Source: Roseovarius atlanticus
Lineage (GTDB): Bacteria > Pseudomonadota > Alphaproteobacteria > Rhodobacterales > Rhodobacteraceae
Length of the DNA: 64,000 bases
Reading direction: 5' to 3'
Assembly (NCBI RefSeq): GCF_001441615.1
Contig: NZ_LAXJ01000009.1
Location: 62,001-126,000 of the forward strand
Shown: positions 43,674 to 55,347 of the stretch, one piece after another
How the letters are laid out: the number at the start of each line of letters is the position of its first letter
Position numbering within the stretch: position 1 is the first letter of the stretch
The notes under the pieces: generated by a model
The model's input: the letters and a program-made list of their open reading frames with translations, nothing else
Databases searched by the model: none
Told to the model about the DNA's origin: nothing
Position numbers and translations under genes: made by a program

Positions 43674-45752
43674 TCACCTCTCCGGCGACAAATCCACCCG
43701 CTCGCCCCGTCGAGGCGGGTCGATCTGCGCGCCCGTGACCGTCCGGGCAAACTCGTGCCCGGCATGCACCGCCGCCGCGATGGTGCTGGGGCAATAGCAA
43801 TCGCCGATCCGCGTCACCGCCGTGACCCCCGCTGCATCCCAGTCCGCCTCGTGCTCCTTCAGGTTGCTCCAAAGCGCGTCATTGGGCACCCGCGACGTCA
43901 ACGGCACCAGCGTGGCACAGGGGATCTGCCGCCGCGCGTCCGAGTATACACAGGCCAGTTCCAGCGTGCTGCCATCTCCCTCCGCAACCTCGTGCAACGG
44001 AATGATCGTCACGCCCAGTTGGATCAGCCGCGCCTGGATGCGTGTCTGCTCCAGCGTGTTCTCCGTCCAGGGCGCCACCACCGCTTCGGGCGTCACGAAC
44101 ACCACCTCGCGGCCCGTCTGCACCGCCAGCTCCGCCAGCACGCTGCCCAGATAGAACCCGTCATCGTCATAGATCACGATCGGGCCCGTTCCGTCGTCCT
44201 GCTCCAGCCCGCCCTGCATCGCGCTTTCGGGCGACAGCACCGGCAACGCCCCGAACGCCGCGACCGGCAGGCGGTGCGTGCGCCCCACCCCGTCCATCCG
44301 CCAGCTTGCACCGGTGGCCAGCACAACCTGCCCGATTCCGTATTCCAGAATGTCGGACGAACTCAGCCGGCTTTGCAGGTACAGATCGGCCGCATCCTTC
44401 TGCTGCAACTGCCACAGGCGCCAGTCGCGGACCCGGCCCCATTCCGCCAGCCCCGGCAGCGCGCTCTCGATTGCCACGCGCCCGCCCCAGGCGTCACTCG
44501 CCTCGGCCAGCACCACCTCGTGGCCCGCCTGCACCAGCCCGCGCGCGGCCTCCATGCCAGCCGGCCCGCCGCCCACGATCAGGAACCGCTCCGACGCGAT
44601 CTTGTCCCCGGTGATCACCTCCGGATGCCAGCCGCGCCGCCATTCCTCACCCACCGTCGGGTTCTGGGTGCAGCGCATCGGCATCATCAGGTTGTCGCCC
44701 GACACGCAGATATTGCACCCGATGCATTCGCGGATCTCTTCCAGCCGGCCTTCACGGATCTTGTTCGGCAGGAACGGATCCGCAATTGACGGCCGCGCCG
44801 CGCCGATGAGGTCCAGATGTCCCGACTTCACCAGCCGCACCATCGTGTCGGGCGAAGTGTACCGCCCCACACCCACCACCGGCTTCGTCGTCACGGATTT
44901 CACAAAGGCCGTGTAAGGCTCCTGATACCCCTCCTTGGCAAACCGCGACGTCTGGCTGTCATTCGACCAGTCCGAGATGTTGACGTCCCACAGGTCCGGC
45001 TCCTCGGCCAGCGCCTCGATGATGTCGCGCCCCTCGACCTCGTGGCGCAGCCCCGCCTCGCCCATCAGCTCGTCCACCGCCAGCCGCACCGCGATGGCGC
45101 AACTGTCGCCCACCGCGTCGCGCGTATCGGCCAGCACCTCGCGAAAGAGCCGCAACCGGTTCTCGAAGCTGCCGCCGTATTCGTCGCTGCGGCGGTTGTG
45201 CCGCGCGAGCAGGAAATGCATGAGCAGCGTCATGTCATGCCCGGCATAGACATAGATGATGTCGAACCCCGCCCGCTTGGCGCGCTTCGCCGCGTCCACA
45301 TGCCAGCCGCGGAACGCCTTGATGTCGGCCTTGTCCATGCCGCGCGCCTGCCAGGGATCGCCCCAGTCGCTGGGCGTGGACGACGGCGCAAGGGTCGGCT
45401 GTCGCGAATACCGCCCGGTCGCGTGATGCCCGTTATGCGCCAGCTGGATCGCCGCGAGGCTGCCATGCGCCTGCACGGCCTCGGCCATCAGTTGCAGCGC
45501 CGGAATATCCCCATCATCCCACAGCCGCCCCTCGTTGGCCGGCGTGAGGTCCGAACTGGGATGGATCTCGGTCTCCTGGGTCGACACCACGCCCCAGCCG
45601 CCCTCGGCCTTCACGCCCCGGTGCGCCGCCTCGGCCTGCGGATAGCGATGCCCCATCCCGGTGCAATGCGGCACCTGGTAGAACCGGTTGCGCGTGGTCT
45701 TGGGCCCGATCTTCACGGGCTCGAACAGGATGTCATAGGGCGAGGTCGTCAT
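43674..45752 (-). CDS. Dimethylamine/trimethylamine dehydrogenase-family iron-sulfur flavoprotein
   Basis: 692 residues. An N-terminal FMN barrel (1-370) shares with Methylophilus TMADH the QVPHC segment holding the Cys that binds FMN covalently (Cys30 in both) and YVYAGHDMTLLMHF. The 4Fe-4S motif CIGCNICVS...C lies near residue 342. The C-terminal half binds ADP/FAD-like (VGGGPAGMEAARGL, about 393). The TMADH substrate residue Tyr60 is Glu in a gap-free alignment from Cys30, so a secondary amine such as dimethylamine, or another amine, is more likely than trimethylamine. ATG 45752 is preceded by AAGG. Monocistronic, ending at the triple hairpin. Confidence 0.85.
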   Translation of the reverse strand: MTTSPYDILFEPVKIGPKTTRNRFYQVPHCTGMGHRYPQAEAAHRGVKAEGGWGVVSTQETEIHPSSDLTPANEGRLWDDGDIPALQLMAEAVQAHGSLAAIQLAHNGHHATGRYSRQPTLAPSSTPSDWGDPWQARGMDKADIKAFRGWHVDAAKRAKRAGFDIIYVYAGHDMTLLMHFLLARHNRRSDEYGGSFENRLRLFREVLADTRDAVGDSCAIAVRLAVDELMGEAGLRHEVEGRDIIEALAEEPDLWDVNISDWSNDSQTSRFAKEGYQEPYTAFVKSVTTKPVVGVGRYTSPDTMVRLVKSGHLDLIGAARPSIADPFLPNKIREGRLEEIRECIGCNICVSGDNLMMPMRCTQNPTVGEEWRRGWHPEVITGDKIASERFLIVGGGPAGMEAARGLVQAGHEVVLAEASDAWGGRVAIESALPGLAEWGRVRDWRLWQLQQKDAADLYLQSRLSSSDILEYGIGQVVLATGASWRMDGVGRTHRLPVAAFGALPVLSPESAMQGGLEQDDGTGPIVIYDDDGFYLGSVLAELAVQTGREVVFVTPEAVVAPWTENTLEQTRIQARLIQLGVTIIPLHEVAEGDGSTLELACVYSDARRQIPCATLVPLTSRVPNDALWSNLKEHEADWDAAGVTAVTRIGDCYCPSTIAAAVHAGHEFARTVTGAQIDPPRRGERVDLSPER

Positions 45753-46052
45753 CGGGGGCACCTTCCGGTCGGGCTGGGTTGCACGCCGCACGCTATCACC
45801 CCCGGCCACGCCCGCCACCTCTGAATTTTCGGTGGGCGCGGCGCGCGGCGGTCTCACACATGGGGTCATGCCCGCGGCACCGACGCTTTACCGACAGAAA
45901 TACCGACGCGATACAGACGCCAATTCTCGCGATTTCCCGCCGTTAACCTTCGATTCGCCAAGGCCACCGCGCCGGACCCCGCACGTGGCTCTTTCCCCGC
46001 CCCCGGCAATCGGCTAATGCTCTTGAAAACAAGGCAGACGCAGGCACCGCAC
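45753..46052. other. Divergent intergenic region between the amine dehydrogenase and murJ
   Basis: 300 bases without a recognisable gene; it must hold the promoters of both flanking genes. GTTAACC at 45944-45950 is a partial CtrA-like half-site on the murJ side. No clear -35/-10 pair was found. Confidence 0.4.
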
Positions 46053-47591
46053 ATGAAACCCATCCGCCTTCTCTCCGGCGTCCTGACCGTGGGCGTCTGG
46101 ACCCTGGCCAGCCGGATCCTGGGCTTCGTGCGCGACGTCATCATCGCCAACCTCATCGGCCCCGGTATGCTGATGGACGCCTATGTCGCCGCCTTCCGCC
46201 TGCCCAACATGTTCCGCCGTTTCTTTGCCGAGGGTGCCTTCAACGCAGCTTTTGTCCCGATGTTCTCCAGGCGGCTCGAGGCGGACGAGGACCCCATCGG
46301 CTTTGCCCGTCTGGCGCTCTCGGGCCTCAGCTTCGTGCTGCTGATCCTGACCGCGCTGGCGATGATCTTCATGCCCGCGCTGGTCTATGCCACGGCCGAG
46401 GGCTATTACGGCGATCCGCGCTTCGACATCACCGTGGATTACGCGCGCATCACCTTCCCCTATATTTTCTTCATCTCGCTCGCGGCCCTGTTTTCCGGGG
46501 TTCTCAACGCCGCCGGACGCTTTGCCGCGGCCGCCGCCGCGCCGGTCATCCTGAACGTGCTGTTGGTCGGCGCGATGATGATCGCGCATTACACGGGCGG
46601 CCCCGTGGCGGACGCGCTGATCTGGACGATCCCCTTCGCCGGGGTGGCGCAACTGGTGCTGGTCTGGATCGCCGCAGACCGGGCCGGGATGCGCATCCGC
46701 CCCACCCGCCCCCGCTGGACACCCGAGATGTCCAAGCTGGTGCGCGTCGCCGTGCCCGCGGCCCTTGCGGGCGGCGTGGTGCAGATCAACCTGGTGGTGG
46801 GTCAGCTTGTCGCCTCAAACACCGAAAGCGCCGTCAGCTGGCTCTACGCCGCCGACCGCCTCTACCAGCTGCCACTGGGCGTCGTGGGCATAGCCGTCGG
46901 CATCGTGCTGCTGCCCGACTTGTCGCGCCGGCTCAAGGCCGAGGATCACGAGGGCGCCCGCCACGCCTATTCCCGCGCCGCCGAGATCTCTCTGGCGCTG
47001 ACCGTACCTTGCGCCGTGGCGCTGATGGTGATCCCCCTGCCGCTGGTGTCGGTGCTGTTCGAGCGTGGCAAGTTCGACGCCGACGACACAGCCGCCACCG
47101 CGCTCGCGGTGATGATCTACGGCCTCGGGCTGCCGGCCTTCGTGCTGCAAAAGGTGCTGCAACCGCTGTTCTTCGCCCGCTCGGACACGAAGAAACCGTT
47201 TCACTACGCCGTCGTGGCCATGGTCGTGAACGCCGCGCTGGCCGTGGGGCTGGCACAGGTCGTGGGCTGGTGGGCCGCGGCCATCGCCGCCACGGCCGCG
47301 GGCTGGGTCATGGTGTGGCTTTTGGTGCGCGGCGCACGCGGCTATGGCGAGGTGGCGCGCTTCGACGACCGCTTCCGCCGCCGCGTCTGGCGCATCCTGC
47401 TGGCCTCGTTCCTCCTGGGCGTCATCCTGTGGGGCCTGCAAGTGCTGATGACGCCGTTCTTCGGCCTAAGCGGCTGGCGTTGGCTCGCGCTCCTGGTGTT
47501 GATCGCGCTGGGCAGCGTCAGCTATTTCGGCCTCGGCCAGCTGCTGGGCGCGTTCCGCCTGTCGGATTTCCGCAAGACGGTTCGCCGTTAA
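46053..47591 (+). CDS. murJ: Lipid II flippase MurJ (MviN)
   Basis: 512-residue MOP-superfamily transporter that flips lipid II across the inner membrane for peptidoglycan synthesis. About 13-14 membrane segments are visible. N-terminal TLASRILGFVRDVIIANLIG and NMFRRFFAEGAFNAAFVPMF are diagnostic, including the conserved Arg residues. ATG 46053 begins the conserved part. It overlaps the convergent rhomboid-like gene by 4 bases (shared TTAA). Confidence 0.95.
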   Translation: MKPIRLLSGVLTVGVWTLASRILGFVRDVIIANLIGPGMLMDAYVAAFRLPNMFRRFFAEGAFNAAFVPMFSRRLEADEDPIGFARLALSGLSFVLLILTALAMIFMPALVYATAEGYYGDPRFDITVDYARITFPYIFFISLAALFSGVLNAAGRFAAAAAAPVILNVLLVGAMMIAHYTGGPVADALIWTIPFAGVAQLVLVWIAADRAGMRIRPTRPRWTPEMSKLVRVAVPAALAGGVVQINLVVGQLVASNTESAVSWLYAADRLYQLPLGVVGIAVGIVLLPDLSRRLKAEDHEGARHAYSRAAEISLALTVPCAVALMVIPLPLVSVLFERGKFDADDTAATALAVMIYGLGLPAFVLQKVLQPLFFARSDTKKPFHYAVVAMVVNAALAVGLAQVVGWWAAAIAATAAGWVMVWLLVRGARGYGEVARFDDRFRRRVWRILLASFLLGVILWGLQVLMTPFFGLSGWRWLALLVLIALGSVSYFGLGQLLGAFRLSDFRKTVRR

Positions 47592-48286
47592 CGTCGCTGT
47601 AATTTCTCACGCAGCCGCGCCATCCCGCCGGGGACCAGCACGAAAGACAGAAGAAACCCGCCGACAAAGCCGCCGATATCCGCCACCCAAGTAAAGTTGT
47701 TGCCGTAGAGCAGTCCGAAGATCAGTTGCAGGCCCAGCAGAACGCCGATCATCACGAAGGCCCGCATCTGGTTCTCGCCGATCGCCCCCAGTTGCAGCCA
47801 GATCAGGCAGGTGAAGCCCCCGATCAGGCCGTAGACGCCGGGGAAACCCCCTATTAACCCCGGCCCGTCAGGATAGATCAGGCCAAAGACCAGCGCGCCG
47901 AAGATGGATGAGGCGAAAAATAAAATCGCCACAGCCCACCCGGCCATGCGCTCGGCCACGAATTTGCCGATGGCCAGCGTCATGACGATGGCGAAAACCG
48001 CCTGCAACAGGCTGGCATGGACGAACGGATAGGTGACGAAGCGGACAAGATAATCAATCCTTAACTGACCGGTCTCCAGCATCCAGGTCATCGCACGGTT
48101 GGAAAACCCGAACTGCTGGATCGTGGAGATTCGCCACCCGATCGCCTCCGGCCCGCCCGCCAGCCCGCGCGCGCCCAATTGGAACACCGCCTCGGCGGCG
48201 GCCATGGCGGCAACGATGGCCAGCACCAGCGGCGGGATCGGGTTGACCGGGCTGTCGCCGGGGCCTTTGGGTCTGGGGTCGGACAT
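47588..48286 (-). CDS. Rhomboid-fold membrane protein lacking the catalytic Ser and His
   Basis: 232 residues with six to seven membrane segments in rhomboid order. The active-site positions have changed: the GxSG motif reads GGFPGVYGLIGG (Ser to Pro, about residue 148) and the HxxGxxxG helix reads ADIGGFVGGFL (His to Asp). The protein is therefore a pseudoprotease, probably binding or retaining membrane clients. ATG 48286 starts MSDPRPKGPG; the much longer upstream frame is antisense to trpS and was not accepted. It lies between murJ and trpS, divergent from trpS. Confidence 0.85.
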   Translation of the reverse strand: MSDPRPKGPGDSPVNPIPPLVLAIVAAMAAAEAVFQLGARGLAGGPEAIGWRISTIQQFGFSNRAMTWMLETGQLRIDYLVRFVTYPFVHASLLQAVFAIVMTLAIGKFVAERMAGWAVAILFFASSIFGALVFGLIYPDGPGLIGGFPGVYGLIGGFTCLIWLQLGAIGENQMRAFVMIGVLLGLQLIFGLLYGNNFTWVADIGGFVGGFLLSFVLVPGGMARLREKLQRR

Positions 48287-48361
48287 CGGTCGTGGCCTCC
48301 TTGACGGCTGTTGACCGCAGCAGTAAGCGAGGCGGACACGAATTTCCAGACGGAGTCCGCC

Positions 48362-49381
48362 ATGGCCGAGGCCAGCTTCACCCCCCGCGTCTTTTCCGGC
48401 ATCCAGCCGTCGGGCGGCCTGACGCTGGGCAATTACCTCGGCGCGCTCAAGCGGTTCGCCGACAGCCAGAACAGCGGGGTCGAGTCGATCTTCTGCATGG
48501 TCGACATGCACGCCATCACCGTCTGGCAGGACCCTGCCGCCCTGCGCCACGCCACGCGCGAACTTACCGCCGGCTTCATCGCCTCGGGCGTCGATCCGGC
48601 GCGGTCGATCCTCTTCAACCAAAGCCAGGTCTCGGCCCATGCCGAACTGGCCTGGATCTTCAACTGCGTCGCCCGCATGGGCTGGATGAAGCGGATGACC
48701 CAGTGGAAGGACAAGGCCGGCAAGAACCAGGAAAACGCCTCGCTGGGCCTTTTTGCGTACCCGGCGCTGATGGCCGCCGACATCCTGGCCTATCACGCCA
48801 CCCATGTGCCCGTGGGCGAGGATCAGAAGCAGCACCTGGAACTGACGCGCGACATCGCGATCAAGTTCAACAACGATTTCGAGGTCGATTTCTTCCCCAT
48901 CACCGAACCGGTGATCGAGGGCGCCGCGACCCGCGTCATGAGCCTGCGCGACGGGTCCAAAAAGATGTCGAAATCCGACCCATCGGACATGTCCCGGATC
49001 AACCTGACCGACGACGCCGACACGATCTCCAAGAAGATCCGCAAGGCCAAGACCGACCCCGAACCCCTGCCGTCCGACGCCGAAGGGCTGGAGGATCGCC
49101 CCGAGGCCCGCAACCTTGTGAACATCTACGCCGCCCTCAATGACCAGAGCGTCGATCAGGTTATGCGCGACGTGGGCGGGCAGCAATTCGGCACGTTCAA
49201 GCCCGCGCTGGCCGAACTGGCGGTGGAAAAGCTGGCGCCGATTTCAGACGAAATGGCCCGCCTGATGCAGGACACCGCCGAGATCGACCGCATCCTGTCG
49301 GACGGCGCCGGCAAGGCCCGCGAGATCGCCGCACCGATCCTGAAGAAAACGAAAGAGATCGTCGGCATGGTCGGCGCCTGA
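48362..49381 (+). CDS. trpS: Tryptophanyl-tRNA synthetase
   Basis: 339-residue class Ic synthetase. The HIGH equivalent is [16 protein letters not shown] (about 11-26) and the KMSKS loop is [10 protein letters not shown] (about 200). DMHAITVW and [21 protein letters not shown] are typical. ATG 48362 was chosen. The family A repeat follows 39 bases after the stop. Confidence 0.96.
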   Translation: MAEASFTPRVFSGIQPSGGLTLGNYLGALKRFADSQNSGVESIFCMVDMHAITVWQDPAALRHATRELTAGFIASGVDPARSILFNQSQVSAHAELAWIFNCVARMGWMKRMTQWKDKAGKNQENASLGLFAYPALMAADILAYHATHVPVGEDQKQHLELTRDIAIKFNNDFEVDFFPITEPVIEGAATRVMSLRDGSKKMSKSDPSDMSRINLTDDADTISKKIRKAKTDPEPLPSDAEGLEDRPEARNLVNIYAALNDQSVDQVMRDVGGQQFGTFKPALAELAVEKLAPISDEMARLMQDTAEIDRILSDGAGKAREIAAPILKKTKEIVGMVGA

Positions 49382-49420
49382 CCCAAATGAGTGGCTGCGC
49401 CACGCTGGATTGGCTGGAAT

Positions 49421-49469
49421 GAGGGGCGCTGCCCCTCAAACACCCCGGAGTACTTTCAGAACGATGAAA
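49421..49469 (+). repeat. Intergenic 3'-end element, family A, copy after trpS
   Basis: GAGGGGCGCTGCCCCTC hairpin (49421-49437), then CCCCGGAGTACTTTCAGAAC and GATGAAA (49443-49469). Same layout as after the phosphohexomutase gene at 21906-21975. Confidence 0.6.
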
Positions 49470-49566
49470 GCCCTGTGTGTTTGCGCACCGTCTCTGCGTC
49501 AGGGTACGGAATTGCCTGAAGCCTGAAACTGGCCCATTTCTGCGGCAAGCAAGAAAGGGTCATATC

Positions 49567-50052
49567 ATGGCATTCACAACGCATCCCGAAACCCGCATCG
49601 GCCACGTACACCTGCGTGTTGCCGATCTCGAGCGCGCCATCGGCTTCTATTCCGGCGTTCTGGGTTTCGAATTGCAACAACGCTACGGCACCGAGGCCGC
49701 CTTTCTGTCCGCGGGCGGCTATCACCATCATATCGGCCTGAACACTTGGGACAGCAAGGGCGGCACACCGCCTCCGCCGGGGCATACCGGGCTATACCAC
49801 ACGGCTTTTCTCTATCCCGACCGCAAGGCGCTGGCGCAGGTTCTGAAACGCGTTCTGGAGGCCGGCATCCAGTTGGAGGGCGCCGCCGATCACGGGGTCA
49901 GCGAGGCGGTCTACCTGTCTGATCCGGATGGCAACGGCGTCGAGCTCTACCGTGACCGCGCGCCCGAGGACTGGCCGCGCGACGCCACTGGCAACCTCAG
50001 GATGGTAAACACCCGGCTGGATCTAGAGGCGCTGCTGGCTGAGGCGGACTGA
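49567..50052 (+). CDS. VOC-family (glyoxalase/catechol-dioxygenase-like) protein
   Basis: 161 residues with one visible pair of VOC modules: IGHVHLRVADLERAIGFYSG with a metal-ligand His at the start, HHHIGLNTW, TGLYHTAFLYPDR and DPDGNGVELYRD with the closing Glu. This resembles CatE-like extradiol dioxygenase halves and many uncharacterised VOC enzymes. Reaction not assignable. ATG 49567 starts the conserved part after AAAGGG. Confidence 0.8.
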   Translation: MAFTTHPETRIGHVHLRVADLERAIGFYSGVLGFELQQRYGTEAAFLSAGGYHHHIGLNTWDSKGGTPPPPGHTGLYHTAFLYPDRKALAQVLKRVLEAGIQLEGAADHGVSEAVYLSDPDGNGVELYRDRAPEDWPRDATGNLRMVNTRLDLEALLAEAD

Positions 50053-50108
50053 CCCCTCTGGACCCTGCCGCGCCCCCGGCTTAGGCTCCGCGCCAAAGGG
50101 AGGCGACC

Positions 50109-50972
50109 ATGGCCACAGGCAGCAATATCCGGACCTATTTCGACGGCACTTGGCATGACGGCGACATCCCCGTGATGCGCGCCGCCGATCATGGCATGTG
50201 GTTGGGCTCCAACGTCTTTGACGGCGCCCGCTTCGCCCATGGCCTGACCCCAGACCTCGACCGGCACTGCGCCCGGGTGAACGCCTCGGCCGAGGCGCTG
50301 ATGGTCACGCCCAGCGTCACGACCGACGATATGGTCGAGATAGTCCAAGAGGGCCTGAAAGCCTACGCTTCCGACGCGGCGGTGTACATCCGCCCCATGT
50401 ACTGGGCGATTGAAGGCGGCATGTCGGCCATCGTGCCCAAAGAAGGCGGCGCGACCGGATTTGCCATCAGCCTCGAAGAAATCCCGATGGCCCCGCCCGA
50501 GCATTCCGCCACCATCACCCGCACGCGCTTTCGCCGCCCGGTGCTTGAGGACGCGGTGGTCAACGCCAAGGCTGCCTGCCTTTACCCCAATAACGCCCGG
50601 ATGTTGGCCGAGGCGAAATCCAAGGGCTTCACCAACGCGCTGGTGGCCGACGCGCTTGGCAACGTGGCCGAGGCCGCCACTGCAAACGCCTTTGCCGTCA
50701 AGGATGGCGAGGTCTTCACGCCCGTGCCCAACGGCACCTTCCTGGCCGGGATCACCCGCGCGCGGCATATCGAAAACCTGCGCGCCGATGGCTTCACCGT
50801 GCATGAATGCGTCCTGTCCTTCGAGGATTTCCACGACGCCGACGAGGTCTTCCTGTCGGGCAACATGATGAAGGTCACACCGGTCACGGCGTTTGACGAC
50901 ACCAATTACCAGATCGGCCCGGTCACCCGCCGCGTGCGCGAGATGTACTGGGATTGGGCGGCCAGCGCCTGA
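50109..50972 (+). CDS. Branched-chain amino acid aminotransferase-family enzyme (PLP fold IV)
   Basis: 287 residues. The PLP Lys lies in AVVNAKAACLYPNN (about residue 156) and the cofactor phosphate region in GNVAEAATANAFAVKDG and TFLAGITRARHI. The start (FDGTWHDGDIPVM, HGMWLGSNVFDGAR) matches class IV aminotransferases used in Rhodobacteraceae beside the longer IlvE. It could be a BCAT or D-amino-acid-type transaminase; BCAT is more likely. Single gene, 56 bases after the VOC gene. Confidence 0.85.
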   Translation: MATGSNIRTYFDGTWHDGDIPVMRAADHGMWLGSNVFDGARFAHGLTPDLDRHCARVNASAEALMVTPSVTTDDMVEIVQEGLKAYASDAAVYIRPMYWAIEGGMSAIVPKEGGATGFAISLEEIPMAPPEHSATITRTRFRRPVLEDAVVNAKAACLYPNNARMLAEAKSKGFTNALVADALGNVAEAATANAFAVKDGEVFTPVPNGTFLAGITRARHIENLRADGFTVHECVLSFEDFHDADEVFLSGNMMKVTPVTAFDDTNYQIGPVTRRVREMYWDWAASA

Positions 50973-50982
50973 GCCCGGTGGT

Positions 50983-51450
50983 TCAGGCCGCCGCGTCGTA
51001 GCTGGAAAAGACCTCGGTGCTGCCGCCCCGCAGGATCAGGTGCACGTCATAGGCCTCGCGCCGGTCCTCCGGTCCCATCCCCGGCGAGCCGTAGGGCATC
51101 CCCGGCACCGCAAGGCCCACCGCGTCGGGGCGCTCGTCCAGCAGGCGGCGGATATCGGCGGGCGGCACGTGACCTTCGATCATGTACCCGTCGACCTTGG
51201 CCGTGTGGCACGAGATCATCTGCTGCGGAATGCCATTGTCGATCTTGTAGCGCGACAGGATCGTGCCGAACGCATCCTCGCTGGTCACGGCAAAGCCGTC
51301 GCCTTGCAAAATCTCCATCCACGCGCCGCAGCAGCCACAGTTGGGATCTTTCATCACGTGAATGGCCGGGCCGGATTGCGCCAGACCGGCGAGCGGGGCC
51401 GTGGCCACCAGACCGGCGGCACCGGCGAGAAGGTTGCGTCGGGTCAGCAT
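50983..51450 (-). CDS. DUF411 periplasmic metal-binding protein
   Basis: 155 residues with a Tat-type signal (MLTRRNLLAGAAGLVATAPL). The core KDPNCGCCGAWMEIL holds the CxCC motif of DUF411, followed by GIPQQMISCHTAKVDGYMIEGHVP and GLAVPGMPYGSPGM with Met and Cys ligands. DUF411 proteins are linked to copper resistance. AAGGAG precedes the ATG. No copper exporter is adjacent here; a PCu(A)C chaperone gene lies 12 kb away. Confidence 0.85.
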   Translation of the reverse strand: MLTRRNLLAGAAGLVATAPLAGLAQSGPAIHVMKDPNCGCCGAWMEILQGDGFAVTSEDAFGTILSRYKIDNGIPQQMISCHTAKVDGYMIEGHVPPADIRRLLDERPDAVGLAVPGMPYGSPGMGPEDRREAYDVHLILRGGSTEVFSSYDAAA

Positions 51451-51600
51451 AGGCGGTCTCCTTGCATATTTGGTTGGCGCGAAGTTTGGACAGGATCACA
51501 CACTGTCGTCAACCACTCGCCCCCGCACCTGGCATCACATCCGGGTGACCCGTTCCGCCGCCTAACGCAGCGTCGGACGTGACAATCGCGGCTGACGTGA

Positions 51601-53682
<2,082 letters not shown>

Positions 53683-53720
53683 GCCTTGCCGCCGGTATTT
53701 CCCGGCTCTAGGTTCCAGCC

Positions 53721-54656
53721 ATGCCAGTTTGCGCCTTTGATATCGCCCCCGATGGCACCGCCCGCCCTGCCTCGGAAACCATCCCGGACGAGGGCTATGC
53801 CTGGTGGCATTTCGACCTTGCCGAACCCGATCTTCCGGACTGGCTCGAGGCGCATGTCCCCGCAATTCCGGCCACAGCACTTCTGGCCGCCGAGACCCGA
53901 CCGCGCTGCGATCGCTACGGCGATGGACTGATGCTGAACCTGCGCGGCGTCAACCTCAACGCAGACGGCCCCGCCGATCAAATGGTTGCCGTGCGCATGT
54001 GGGTGACCGACCGCCTGGTCGTGACGGTGCGCAAGCGCCGGGTCTTCGCCATCGATGCCATTCGCGAGGACGCGGCCGCCGGAACCGCCCCCGCCAGCCC
54101 CATCGCCTTTGTCCATGACCTCGCACAGCGGCTAATGACCCGCGTTCAGGACACGGTTTTCGACCTCAGTCGCCGCGTGGACGACATGGAAGACAGCGTC
54201 GAGGATGACGACGAAGACCCGCCAGAGGATCTGGCCGAAGAACAACGCATGGCGATCCGCCTGCGCCGATACCTCGCCCCGCAGCGCGACGCGCTGATCG
54301 CCCTCGTCGGCACCGACAGCGAGCTTGTCACCTCCGATGCCCGTGCCCGCCTGCGCGAATTGGGCAACCTGGCAAAGCTGGCGGTCGAGGAACTGGAATC
54401 GATGATCGGCCGGATGGACGCCGTGCAGGACCATCACGCCACGCAAGCCGACCAGCGGCAGAACCGCAACGGCTATATCCTGTCGATCGTGGCCGCCGTG
54501 TTCCTGCCGCTGGGCTTCATCACCGGGCTGTTCGGCGTGAACGTGGCGGGGATGCCCGGCGTGGACACCCCCTGGGCTTTCGCGGCCCTGTGCATCGGGC
54601 TGGTTGTCCTGACCTTTGGCGCGATCTGGATTCTGCGAAAGCTGAAGTGGATCTGA
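53721..54656 (+). CDS. zntB: CorA-superfamily zinc transporter (ZntB-like)
   Basis: 311-residue pentameric membrane transporter. The soluble N-terminal domain (1-245) is rich in acidic helices; two C-terminal membrane helices flank FITGLFGVNVAGMPG, in which GVN replaces the GMN of CorA, as in ZntB. ZntB imports Zn2+ coupled to protons. The start at ATG 53721 has no strong Shine-Dalgarno. It converges on the DUF4399 gene. Confidence 0.88.
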   Translation: MPVCAFDIAPDGTARPASETIPDEGYAWWHFDLAEPDLPDWLEAHVPAIPATALLAAETRPRCDRYGDGLMLNLRGVNLNADGPADQMVAVRMWVTDRLVVTVRKRRVFAIDAIREDAAAGTAPASPIAFVHDLAQRLMTRVQDTVFDLSRRVDDMEDSVEDDDEDPPEDLAEEQRMAIRLRRYLAPQRDALIALVGTDSELVTSDARARLRELGNLAKLAVEELESMIGRMDAVQDHHATQADQRQNRNGYILSIVAAVFLPLGFITGLFGVNVAGMPGVDTPWAFAALCIGLVVLTFGAIWILRKLKWI

Positions 54657-54662
54657 CCGAGG

Positions 54663-55103
54663 TTACTCGACCGTGATCGTGATCTGCTCCGACGTGACCG
54701 GCGGGTCATGCGGCACGTGGTTCATGTCGCCCAGCACCAGTTGCAGCGTGTGCTCGCCCGGCTCCAGATCCAGTTCGACCTCGGTCTGGCCGCCGCCGAA
54801 ATGAACATGGTTTTCATCCGCCGGAAGTGCGTTCTGCAGCTCTTCTTCGCCATCGGGGCCTTCGCCCAGGGGCGCACGGTCAACCAGGATGTGATGATGC
54901 CCGGTATTCTCTTTCTCGGTACCGGCAGGCGCCACACCCATACCGCTCAGGCCGAAGACGACCTTCACAGGGGCCGACACGGTCGCACCGTCCTCGAGGT
55001 TGACGAAATAGACCTCGGCGCCCTCCGGGGCCGGTGTGCTTTGGGCAAAGGCCATCGAGGCGGTCAGCGCCAGAGCGGCAGCGGTCTTGGTAAACAGTTT
55101 CAT
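54663..55103 (-). CDS. DUF4399 periplasmic protein
   Basis: 146 residues with a signal peptide (MKLFTKTAAALALTASMAFA). The DUF4399 core is VYFVNLEDGATVSAPVKVVF, then NTGHHHILVDRAP and EHTLQLVLGDMNHVPHDPP, rich in His. Function unknown; the His clusters suggest metal binding. GGGAG precedes the ATG. The divergent LysR-type gene 244 bases away could regulate it. Confidence 0.85.
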   Translation of the reverse strand: MKLFTKTAAALALTASMAFAQSTPAPEGAEVYFVNLEDGATVSAPVKVVFGLSGMGVAPAGTEKENTGHHHILVDRAPLGEGPDGEEELQNALPADENHVHFGGGQTEVELDLEPGEHTLQLVLGDMNHVPHDPPVTSEQITITVE

Positions 55104-55347
55104 GAGAGCTCTCCCTTGTTCGGATCCCGCAGGGGCCCGCGTCTCGTGAACGGCCCTGCGACGCTTCTAGACATGGGCCGCGCCGTCGCCGCGACAAGAC
55201 TACATGCGCCGGTGCATCATGCGAAAGCCGTTTCCGGGCCACGAACGATCCACCACAAAACCAAGATATTGTCTGGCCCGCGCCGCAGTTGTGCCTGAAT
55301 TTCCCGCGATACCTTCAACTCAACAAGAAACGACGAGGGTATCGAGA

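Noticed and set aside
43363..43797. A 144-codon rightward frame crossing the triple hairpins
   Set aside because: It runs through the palindromic array and into the antisense of the amine dehydrogenase gene, with no motif and no ribosome-binding site.
48287..49186. A 300-codon N-terminal extension of the rhomboid-like protein
   Set aside because: It runs antisense through trpS, has no membrane segments and no homologous look; ATG 48286 starts the plausible protein.
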